A stretch of 6,867 bases of DNA from CAYRIF01 sp964424205 (GTDB lineage: Bacteria > Bacteroidota > Bacteroidia > Cytophagales > Cyclobacteriaceae): assembly GCA_964424205.1 (NCBI GenBank), contig CAYRIF010000204.1:1-6867 (forward strand), given 5' to 3'. A program made the translations under genes and the position numbers. Of this stretch, positions 1-5,181 are shown one piece after another (the stretch's first letter is position 1; every line of letters begins with the position of its first letter). The notes below the pieces were generated by a model, which was given only the letters and a program-made list of their open reading frames with translations, was not told the origin of the DNA and did no database searches.

Positions 1-649
1 CAGGAGGAGCAGGGTCATACTCTATAAATAGCTGCATGGCTTTTGCAGAGGCCTCGCCAGCGATGTCATTGATCAAAGAAAGCACCATGTCAATCGATGC
101 AGAAGCGCCCATGCCGGTATAATATTTCCCGTCTTTCACATAATTTTCATTGGCATAAGTAGCACCAAATGTCTCTAATGCTTTTTTGTGATACCAATGG
201 GTCGCGGCTTTTTTGCCTTTCAAAAGCCCAGCCTTGCCTAGTAGCAAAGTACCAGCACCCACACTCATGGTATATTCAGTTGTAGCATCAATATCCTTAA
301 CCCATTGAATTGTTGCTTCGTCAGTGAGTATATTTTCTATTTTTTCACCTCCGGGAATATATAAAATATCTGCTTCCACTACCTCATCAAAACTGTAGTC
401 TGCAGTCAACGTTTGTATATGACTTGATTTGATGACTCCTTTTTCTTTAGCAACATATTTAAATGTATAGTTTTTAAGATACAAGCTAGGAAAAGTTTGA
501 GAGGCACCTATAGCTTCTAGCATCGTAAAATCATCATACAATAATATGACAATGGTTTTTTGAGTTGCCTTACGAAAAGCAAATAAAGAACCGGCACCAA
601 TAACCACAATGGCAAGAATAATGAGTAAGATTTTTTTAGTTTTTTTCAT
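1..649 (-). CDS. Membrane-anchored DJ-1/PfpI-family protein lacking the nucleophile cysteine (3' end outside window)
   Basis: I read 216 codons without a stop, from the ATG at 649-647 to the left edge; an in-frame TGA lies eight codons upstream and there is no other ATG, so the start is firm. Residues 2-6 are basic (KKTKK) and about 7-25 are hydrophobic, giving one signal-anchor helix or an uncleaved signal, so the domain probably sits outside the cytoplasm. The DJ-1/PfpI (class I glutamine amidotransferase-like) fold is shown by LLYDDFTMLEAIGA (36-49), ADILYIPGG (93-101), the elbow-like MSVGAGTLLLGKAGLL (128-143), ATHW (149-152), GASASID (181-187) and IEYDPAPP near the end. The order resembles the GlxA/isonitrile hydratase branch. 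Family members normally have cysteine in the SVCTGA-like elbow; here residue 131 is Gly (GGT at 259-257), and no Cys occurs in the visible protein. Usual cysteine chemistry is therefore unlikely. The real activity is unknown; a binding or structural role is possible. About 20-40 residues are probably missing. Confidence 0.88.
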   Translation of the reverse strand, partial: MKKTKKILLIILAIVVIGAGSLFAFRKATQKTIVILLYDDFTMLEAIGASQTFPSLYLKNYTFKYVAKEKGVIKSSHIQTLTADYSFDEVVEADILYIPGGEKIENILTDEATIQWVKDIDATTEYTMSVGAGTLLLGKAGLLKGKKAATHWYHKKALETFGATYANENYVKDGKYYTGMGASASIDMVLSLINDIAGEASAKAMQLFIEYDPAPP

Positions 650-730
650 TTCGATAATTCGTATAGATTTTCATTTTAATGACATGCTTTAATTAGAAAA
701 GCAGCCACTTTTTCTGCTATGTCTTTTTAC

Positions 731-748
731 CATACTATTTTTAGTATG
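731..748. promoter_or_regulatory. Perfect AT-rich dyad, possible operator
   Basis: CATACTA (731-737), a TTTT centre and TAGTATG (742-748) form a perfect 7-bp inverted repeat. It lies 82 bp upstream of the minus-strand DJ-1-like gene and 126 bp upstream of tgt. No T-run follows on either strand in the way a terminator would need, and no gene ends here. A dimeric regulator could bind it, but I do not recognise the site, and an AT-rich palindrome of this size could arise by chance. Confidence 0.3.
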
Positions 749-843
749 TAATTAGTAGGCAATAATACCATTTGTTTTGCTAAGTGAGTATCATTAATAA
801 GCTATAGATTGAAAAATGAATAGAATAATTCGAGTTTAAGCTA

Positions 844-851
844 TATTTTTG
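844..851 (+). promoter_or_regulatory. Putative Bacteroidota-type -7 element for tgt
   Basis: TATTTTTG matches the TAnnTTTG -7 consensus of Bacteroidota housekeeping promoters and ends 23 nt before the tgt ATG, giving a predicted leader of roughly 15-20 nt. I see no convincing TTTG-like -33 box at the expected distance (around 820-825), so only the downstream half is supported. It would drive the whole tgt-permease-transporter cluster, because the gaps inside that cluster are too small for further promoters. Confidence 0.4.
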
Positions 852-874
852 TAACCGACGAAAAAATTGATTGC

Positions 875-2005
875 ATGAAATTTAAAATTGACAGTTTAGA
901 CAAAAGCAGTAACGCAAGGGCAGGAACTATCACTACTGATCATGGTAAAATACAAACCCCTATTTTTATGCCAGTGGGAACGGCAGGAACGGTAAAAGGA
1001 GTGCATCAGCGAGAATTAGAAGAGGACATAAAGGCAGAAATAATACTAGGAAATACCTATCATTTATTTCTGAGACCAGGACTGGAAGTGATAGAAAAAG
1101 CAGGAGGATTACATAAGTTTAACGGTTGGGAGAAGCCTATTTTAACTGATAGTGGTGGTTATCAAGTGTACTCTTTGTCTGGAACAAGGAAAATCAAAGA
1201 AGAAGGGGTAACATTTCAATCACACATTGATGGGTCAAAACATATTTTTTCTCCGGAGCGAGTCATGGATATTCAGCGAGTGATTGGTGCGGATATCATG
1301 ATGGCATTCGATGAGTGCACGCCTTATCCTTGTGAGTATGGCTATGCAAAAAACTCCATGGAAATGACGCACCGTTGGTTGAAAAGATGCTGTGAACATT
1401 TTGATAAAACGGAGGGTTTGTATGGTTATAGTCAGACGCTATTCCCCATTGTACAGGGAAGTGTTTACAAAGATTTGAGAAAACAATCTGCGGAGAAAAT
1501 TGCCTCATTCGAAAGAGAAGGCAATGCCATCGGCGGACTTTCGGTAGGAGAGCCAGCAGAGATGATGTACGAAATGACAGAAGATGTGTGCGGCATTTTG
1601 CCGAAGGATAAGCCACGTTACTTGATGGGTGTGGGTACGCCTGCCAATATTTTGGAATCAATTGCGCTAGGCGTTGACATGTTTGACTGTGTGATGCCTA
1701 CACGGAATGCACGGAATGGTATGCTTTTTACTACTGAGGGGATATTAAACATGAGAAATGTCAAGTGGAAAAATGACCATAGCAAAATTGATAGGGGACT
1801 AGGCGGTCATGTCAGTACATTTTATTCAAAAGCATATTTGAGACATTTAATCACCAGCAAAGAAATTCTTGGAGCGCAAATTGCTAGTATTCATAACCTA
1901 ACCTTTTATCTTTGGTTGGTAAAAGAGGCAAGAAAGCATATTATTGCAGGTGATTTCACCACATGGAAAAATGAAACTATTAAAAAAGTAATGCAGCGGC
2001 TTTAA
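875..2005 (+). CDS. tgt: tRNA-guanine transglycosylase (queuosine pathway)
   Basis: Tgt replaces guanine 34 in the GUN anticodons of tRNA Asp, Asn, His and Tyr with the queuosine precursor preQ1, in the cytoplasm. The 376-residue length is normal for bacterial Tgt. Diagnostic blocks are TPIFMPVGT (28-36), LGNTYHL (58-64), TDSGGYQ (91-97, with general-base Asp92), AFDEC (144-148), GGLSVGE (220-226, base recognition), YLMGVGTP (249-256) and FDCVMPTRNARNG (270-282, with nucleophile Asp271). The C-terminal zinc site is altered: the family CxCx2C between the ID and YS landmarks aligns with Leu309, Gly311 and Ser314, and only the distal His340 (in ASIHNL) remains. From memory, Tgt proteins of this phylum diverge at the same place, so this is probably a lineage trait and not decay. 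The surrounding fold motifs are intact. The start follows a likely -7 box, and the permease gene begins 9 nt after the stop. Confidence 0.97.
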   Translation: MKFKIDSLDKSSNARAGTITTDHGKIQTPIFMPVGTAGTVKGVHQRELEEDIKAEIILGNTYHLFLRPGLEVIEKAGGLHKFNGWEKPILTDSGGYQVYSLSGTRKIKEEGVTFQSHIDGSKHIFSPERVMDIQRVIGADIMMAFDECTPYPCEYGYAKNSMEMTHRWLKRCCEHFDKTEGLYGYSQTLFPIVQGSVYKDLRKQSAEKIASFEREGNAIGGLSVGEPAEMMYEMTEDVCGILPKDKPRYLMGVGTPANILESIALGVDMFDCVMPTRNARNGMLFTTEGILNMRNVKWKNDHSKIDRGLGGHVSTFYSKAYLRHLITSKEILGAQIASIHNLTFYLWLVKEARKHIIAGDFTTWKNETIKKVMQRL

Positions 2006-2014
2006 AAGCCTACA

Positions 2015-3088
2015 ATGAAACTATTAGATAAATATATTCTCAAGCGATTTTTAACTGCTTATTTCTTTGCAGTACTTATCATTTTGTCTATCATTTTAGT
2101 CATAGATTTCACCGAAAAGAATGATAATTTTGTAGAGCATGGGCTGGAAATGAGTCAAATTCTTGGCTACTACAAATTGGTGATACCATATTTTGCTAAT
2201 TTCATCTCGCCATTGATGATTTTTATTGCTGCCATATTTGTAAGTGCAAAAATGGCTGGGCATACAGAAATTGTAGCAATACTTAGCAATGGCGTGTCTT
2301 TTGCACGAATGATTGTGCCATTTCTGGTAGGAGCAATGTTTGTGGGGTTGTTAAATTTTTATTTGCAAGGGTGGGTTATTCCTGATTTTAACAAGGAGAA
2401 AATAAACTTTGAAATTCAGTATATTGAACGGCCGTTCAATTACTCAGATAGGAATATTCACTTTCAGGAAAGTGAAAATGTCTTTTTGTATATGCAGAGT
2501 TATGTAAATAACATCAAGAGAGGAAATAAATTTTCGCTGGAAAGAATAGAAAATACAATACTCAAAGAAAAATTGACTGGAGATTATATTGAGTGGAATG
2601 AGGATTCTAGTCGGTGGACAATTAAAAACTGGAAGTTGATGGTTTTTGATAGTTTAGGTGAGAATATCACAAAAGGTAAAGAGATGGACACTGTGTTGAG
2701 AATCAGGCCGCAGGATTTTGAAAACAATTATAGAAAGTGGGAAACCTTGACGATGCATGAATTAGATAATCATGTTGCAGAACTTAATGCACGCGGAGCA
2801 ATGGATGCGCCAGTTTTTAAAATTGAAAAACAGGTACGGTTTATGTCGCCTTTTACCTATGTGATTTTGACATTTTTAGCGTTGATTGTAGCCTCTCGAA
2901 AAACGAGAGGGGGAACAGGAGTGCAAATTGCTGTTGGCTTTTTACTCGCTTTCTTTTTTATTATACTATACATTTTAAGCCGAAGTATCGCTGAAAGTAG
3001 CACGCTACCCTATATATTGGTGGTCTGGTTTCCAAATATATTGTTTGCGGTAATCAGTCTGCTGTTGTATAAAATTCTTCCTCGTTAA
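2015..3088 (+). CDS. LptF/LptG (YjgP/YjgQ) family lipopolysaccharide export permease
   Basis: This 357-residue inner-membrane protein has the YjgP/YjgQ layout: three N-terminal membrane helices (about 13-31, 57-79, 97-118), a soluble periplasmic domain (about 125-265, expected to be the beta-jellyroll), and three C-terminal helices (about 277-294, 302-322, 331-354). Family signatures include the N-terminal LLDKYILKRFL, the cytoplasmic loop HTEIVAILSNGVSFARM (83-99) that couples to the ATPase, and EKQVRFMSPF...SRKTRGGTG (271-302). In the family, LptF and LptG pair with the LptB ATPase to pull LPS from the inner membrane and pass it to the periplasmic bridge. Which paralogue this is cannot be decided here; its length and single-domain form favour an LptG-like role. 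Its ATG follows tgt by 9 nt, so co-transcription is very likely. No LptB, LptC or LptA gene is visible. A 7-bp hairpin lies in the coding sequence at 2892-2910. Confidence 0.92.
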   Translation: MKLLDKYILKRFLTAYFFAVLIILSIILVIDFTEKNDNFVEHGLEMSQILGYYKLVIPYFANFISPLMIFIAAIFVSAKMAGHTEIVAILSNGVSFARMIVPFLVGAMFVGLLNFYLQGWVIPDFNKEKINFEIQYIERPFNYSDRNIHFQESENVFLYMQSYVNNIKRGNKFSLERIENTILKEKLTGDYIEWNEDSSRWTIKNWKLMVFDSLGENITKGKEMDTVLRIRPQDFENNYRKWETLTMHELDNHVAELNARGAMDAPVFKIEKQVRFMSPFTYVILTFLALIVASRKTRGGTGVQIAVGFLLAFFFIILYILSRSIAESSTLPYILVVWFPNILFAVISLLLYKILPR

Positions 3089-3106
3089 TTTAAGGTAATC
3101 AACGAT

Positions 3107-4033
3107 ATGAAAGCCACGCCAAAAGACTATCTACAGTTACATTTTATCGTTTTTATTTGGGGATTTACAGCTGTTTTAGGTGCGCTAGTGACAATTCCAT
3201 CTGTTGAGCTGGTTTTTTACAGAACACTTTTTGCTTTTCTTTCATTGTGGCTAATTCTATATCTCAAAAAGACTGGTTTCAGCATTGGGCGAGGTGATTT
3301 CTTAAAAATCCTAGGGGTGGGCGTTATCATCGCACTCCACTGGATTACATTTTTCGCGGCGATAAAAATAGCGACCGTTTCAGTCTGTCTGGCAGGATTG
3401 GCAACCACTTCTTTTTGGACTAGTTTTTTAGAGCCGCTCATACGCAGGACAAAATTGAAATGGTATGAGGTAGCATTGGGCGTGGTGGTGATTGGTGGGT
3501 TATATATCATTTTCAAATTTGAGTTTAATCATAAAATGGGATTGTTTTTGGGTATTTGTGCTGGTTTTTTCGGGGCATTATTTTCGGTGATTAATGGTAG
3601 GTTTGTTGATAAGCATGATCCTTATGTGATTACATTCTATGAAATGCTAGGGGCATTTTTAGGCACCGTGGTGATGTTACCCTTGTACTATTATTTTTTA
3701 GGTGAAGGGCTGTCATCCGTTCAGCTTATACCAACAGGCATGGATGTTATTTATATTGGATTGTTGGCATTGGTTTGCACGGTTTATCCTTTTGCCGCTG
3801 CCATCGAATTGATGAAACGCTTATCTGTTTTTACAATTAATTTGACCGTAAATTTAGAACCTATTTATGGAATAATACTGGCAGTAATTATTTTTGGTGC
3901 AAAGGAAACAATGTCAAGCCAATTTTATATTGGGACCGCTATTATCTTAGCATCTGTTATCATTCATCCTGTGTTAGACCATTATTATAAAAGAAGAAAA
4001 GAGAGACTGGAACGACAAATTCCTGTGAATTGA
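3107..4033 (+). CDS. EamA-family (DMT superfamily) transporter, substrate unknown
   Basis: The 308-residue protein is almost wholly hydrophobic and fits the ten-helix, two-repeat EamA architecture: repeat one spans about 11-137 and repeat two about 145-286, followed by a basic cytoplasmic tail (KRRKERLERQ). Typical signatures are FIVFIWGFTAVLG (13-25), VFYRTLFAFLSLW (36-48), the small-residue-rich helix around 91-107, and NLEPIYGIILAVIIFG (249-264), which matches the conserved 'EP...A' helix of the second repeat. EamA proteins export or exchange metabolites such as amino acids, nucleosides or other small compounds; nothing here identifies the substrate. The ATG follows the permease stop by 18 nt, with AAGG at 3092-3095 as a plausible ribosome binding site, so it is the last gene of the cluster. 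Its TGA (4031-4033) directly abuts the stop codon of the convergent ispE gene. Confidence 0.9.
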   Translation: MKATPKDYLQLHFIVFIWGFTAVLGALVTIPSVELVFYRTLFAFLSLWLILYLKKTGFSIGRGDFLKILGVGVIIALHWITFFAAIKIATVSVCLAGLATTSFWTSFLEPLIRRTKLKWYEVALGVVVIGGLYIIFKFEFNHKMGLFLGICAGFFGALFSVINGRFVDKHDPYVITFYEMLGAFLGTVVMLPLYYYFLGEGLSSVQLIPTGMDVIYIGLLALVCTVYPFAAAIELMKRLSVFTINLTVNLEPIYGIILAVIIFGAKETMSSQFYIGTAIILASVIIHPVLDHYYKRRKERLERQIPVN

Positions 4034-4843
4034 TTATAACGTGCCCTCCCAAATCATAAAATTTGGAAAAATACTTCCGAGTTCAGGTTTCTGACCAAAA
4101 ATACCATAAATGGTAGATCCTGATCCACTCATGCTGGCATAAGAAGCACCAAGTGCATAGAGCTGGTTTTTTATTTTAGATAATTGTGGGTGGTTCGGAA
4201 AAATGGAGGCTTCGAAATCATTTTTTAGAAGGTTTTCCCATTCAGTAATTGGGTGATTTTCAATAATATCTTTGATGCTAAAAGTAGGTTTCTGTGGTTT
4301 GATTCCTGCATAAGCTTCCGCCGTTGAAATGTGGATGTTTGGATAGACAAGTACTATATGCTTCCCTGATAAATTAGTATTTATTGCTTCAAAGACTGTT
4401 CCCTTTTCTAGGGCAAGTGTCGGTTTGTTTTTGATGAAAAATGGACAATCACTGCCAATTTTTTCGGCATATTCTTCCAAAATAAAATCATCCAAATACA
4501 ATTCAAAAAGTTGATTTAATACCTTGAGCGTAAAGGCAGCATCGGCAGAGCCACCGCCAAGTCCTGCACCAATTGGAATGATTTTGTGCAAGTAAATTTC
4601 AACATTAGGAAGTTGAAAATCCTTCTTTAGTAATTGATAGGCCTTCAGGCATAAATTATTTTCAGGCTTTCCCGGAATGTCTATTCCTGAACTTTTGAAA
4701 GTTGTTTTCTTTGCTGGGATGATTTCCAAGATATCCTGCCACTGGACAGGAAGAAAACATGATTGGATAGTATGAAATCCATCTCCTCTTTTTTCTGTGA
4801 TGTTCAGTCCTAGGTTTATTTTAGCATTCGGAAATACAATCAT
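4034..4843 (-). CDS. ispE: 4-diphosphocytidyl-2-C-methyl-D-erythritol kinase
   Basis: IspE phosphorylates the 2-hydroxyl of CDP-methylerythritol with ATP in the MEP isoprenoid pathway, in the cytoplasm. With the ATG at 4843-4841 the protein has 269 residues and begins MIVFPNAKINLGL, the expected N terminus. Catalytic Lys8 (NAKIN) and Asp132 (GSDCPFF) are present, as are the GHMP-kinase ATP loop PIGAGLGGGSADAA (90-103) and the C-terminal glycine motif MSGSGSTIYGIF (238-249). The frame stays open upstream to a TTG at 4951, which would add 36 residues. I reject that start: the added segment is low-complexity Lys/Glu/Gly-rich sequence encoded by an almost pure purine tract, family proteins start at the NAKINL block, and the TTG lies upstream of the predicted -7 box. 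The gene is divergent from ispG, another gene of the same pathway, and ends flush against the convergent transporter gene. Confidence 0.95.
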   Translation of the reverse strand: MIVFPNAKINLGLNITEKRGDGFHTIQSCFLPVQWQDILEIIPAKKTTFKSSGIDIPGKPENNLCLKAYQLLKKDFQLPNVEIYLHKIIPIGAGLGGGSADAAFTLKVLNQLFELYLDDFILEEYAEKIGSDCPFFIKNKPTLALEKGTVFEAINTNLSGKHIVLVYPNIHISTAEAYAGIKPQKPTFSIKDIIENHPITEWENLLKNDFEASIFPNHPQLSKIKNQLYALGASYASMSGSGSTIYGIFGQKPELGSIFPNFMIWEGTL

Positions 4844-4851
4844 TTCACTTG

Positions 4852-4914
4852 TTTCTTTATTTTCTTTACTTTCTCTCTTTTCTTTTTTCCCTTTTCCCTC
4901 TTTCCTTTTCCCCC
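4852..4914. repeat. 63-nt polypyrimidine/polypurine tract in the ispE leader
   Basis: The plus strand has only T and C from 4869 to 4914 (46 nt), and extending to 4852 adds only two A residues (4859 and 4868). On the ispE sense strand this is a run of A and G with several GGG groups, ending 8 nt before the ATG. It forms most of the predicted ispE leader, explains the false open frame upstream of ispE, and could act as an unstructured A/G-rich ribosome-loading segment. It is also the kind of tract that can adopt triplex DNA or change length. Confidence 0.75.
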
Positions 4915-4926
4915 AATGAAGTTGAA

Positions 4927-4956
4927 CAAAAGTAATTAAACCCCCAAACAAATAAA
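4927..4956 (-). promoter_or_regulatory. ispE: Putative ispE promoter
   Basis: Read on the minus strand, TACTTTTG (4934-4927) matches the Bacteroidota TAnnTTTG -7 box, with TTTA (4956-4953) as an imperfect -33 box 18 nt upstream. Transcription would begin near 4920, giving a leader of about 75 nt made largely of the purine tract. The -33 match is weak, so the assignment is tentative. Confidence 0.4.
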
Positions 4957-4974
4957 CAGTTAAACAATTAATCT

Positions 4975-4982
4975 TATTTTTG
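4975..4982 (+). promoter_or_regulatory. ispG: Putative -7 element for ispG transcription
   Basis: TATTTTTG matches TAnnTTTG and is identical to the box upstream of tgt. A start near 4988 would place the duplicated ATG (5009) about 20 nt downstream, a normal leader length, while the true ispG ATG (5166) would be about 175 nt downstream. No clear TTTG lies at the -33 distance. No comparable box is seen between 5030 and 5165. Confidence 0.4.
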
Positions 4983-4994
4983 TTTTATCAAAAG

Positions 4995-5023
4995 GATATT
5001 ATAAACCAATGAGCACAGAAATC
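4995..5023 (+). repeat. Upstream copy of the ispG start region
   Basis: This 29-nt segment matches 5152-5181 at 24 positions plus a one-base indel. Both copies contain AACCAATGAG, with the ATG at the same offset (base 15). Weaker similarity extends about nine bases further upstream. The match covers both the untranslated and the coding side of the start, so it looks like duplicated sequence and not a chance ribosome-binding-site resemblance. Confidence 0.65.
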
Positions 5024-5029
5024 CATTGA
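5009..5029 (+). other. Six-codon open frame MSTEIH, vestigial ispG start or leader peptide
   Basis: ATG at 5009 reads M-S-T-E-I-H and stops at TGA (5027-5029). The first three residues equal those of IspG (MSTKD...), and AAAGGA (4991-4996) could serve as a ribosome binding site. It is out of frame with ispG and cannot extend it. It could be translated as a short upstream frame, but the simpler reading is the leftover of a duplicated or displaced start codon. Confidence 0.45.
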
Positions 5030-5048
5030 AAAGATTATTATCACCTCG

Positions 5049-5076
5049 CTCAGAGTCTCCTGAAAGGGACGCTGAG
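5049..5076. repeat. Imperfect hairpin A, REP-like unit
   Basis: Arms CTCAGAGTCTC (5049-5059) and GGGACGCTGAG (5066-5076) pair at 10 of 11 positions, counting one G-U, with a single A-G mismatch (5054/5071) and a 6-nt loop. A related unit lies 41 nt downstream with the same internal mismatch. No T-run follows, so it is a poor terminator. Confidence 0.65.
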
Positions 5077-5091
5077 TCCTTTAGCAACATA

Positions 5092-5115
5092 CAGAGTCCT
5101 TGGCGAGAGACGCTG
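5092..5115. repeat. Imperfect hairpin B, REP-like unit
   Basis: Arms CAGAGTC (5092-5098) and GACGCTG (5109-5115) pair at six of seven positions, with an A-G mismatch at 5095/5112 that corresponds to the one in hairpin A. As a direct repeat, 5092-5116 matches 5051-5075 at 18 of 25 positions, with the arms conserved and the loop diverged. That pattern is typical of a repeated palindromic element under arm conservation. Confidence 0.6.
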
Positions 5116-5117
5116 AT

Positions 5118-5125
5118 GGGGGGGG
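5118..5125 (+). repeat. G8 homopolymer run
   Basis: Eight consecutive G residues follow hairpin B, 40 nt before the ispG ATG. Such a run can slip during replication and is also prone to sequencing error. It lies in the untranslated leader, so a length change would not alter the protein frame. Confidence 0.8.
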
Positions 5126-5151
5126 AGAACACTGTGTGGGAATATTAATAA

Positions 5152-5181
5152 GATGTTATGAACCAATGAGTACTAAAGATC
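5152..5181 (+). repeat. Downstream copy of the start-region repeat, containing the true ispG ATG
   Basis: This is the partner of 4995-5023, with the same ATG offset. It includes the first five codons of ispG. Upstream of this ATG there is only a weak purine stretch (AAGA at 5150-5153), poorer than the AAAGGA before the upstream copy. Confidence 0.65.

Larger units (their letters stand above)
4844..5165. other. Divergent ispE-ispG intergenic region
   Basis: No recognisable gene lies in these 322 bp. From left to right it holds the ispE leader with a polypyrimidine tract, a putative minus-strand promoter for ispE, a plus-strand -7-like box, a duplicated copy of the ispG start region with a six-codon open frame, two related imperfect hairpins, a G8 run, and finally the true ispG start region. 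The layout implies an ispG transcript with a leader of about 175 nt if the predicted -7 box is used. Confidence 0.85.

Noticed and set aside
712..720. AGCAG...CTGCT stem near 702-720 as a terminator or operator
   Set aside because: The stem is only 5 bp with a 9-nt loop, no gene ends there, and the pairing does not extend.
797..846. Direct repeat of TAAGCTATA-like words upstream of tgt
   Set aside because: The words are about nine bases of AT-rich sequence, easily expected by chance, and do not coincide convincingly with promoter spacing.
1296..1661. Open frame of 121 codons on the minus strand inside tgt
   Set aside because: It is fully antisense to a strongly recognisable gene, and its translation shows no domain or signal.
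1998..2010. GGCTTT-A-AAAGCC palindrome across the tgt stop codon
   Set aside because: Only three G-C pairs and a one-base centre make a weak hairpin; it lacks a T-run and sits inside a closely spaced operon, so a terminator is unlikely.
3217..3516. Open frame of 99 codons on the minus strand inside the EamA transporter gene
   Set aside because: It is antisense to a clear membrane-protein gene, with no recognisable features and no ribosome binding site evidence.
4844..4951. N-terminal extension of IspE from a TTG at 4951
   Set aside because: The 36 added residues are low-complexity and come from the purine tract; the TTG lies upstream of the predicted -7 box; IspE proteins start at the NAKINL block, which fits the ATG at 4843.
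5049..5125. CRISPR array or known riboswitch in the ispG leader
   Set aside because: There are only two diverged units with no regular repeat-spacer structure, and I recognise no conserved riboswitch core.
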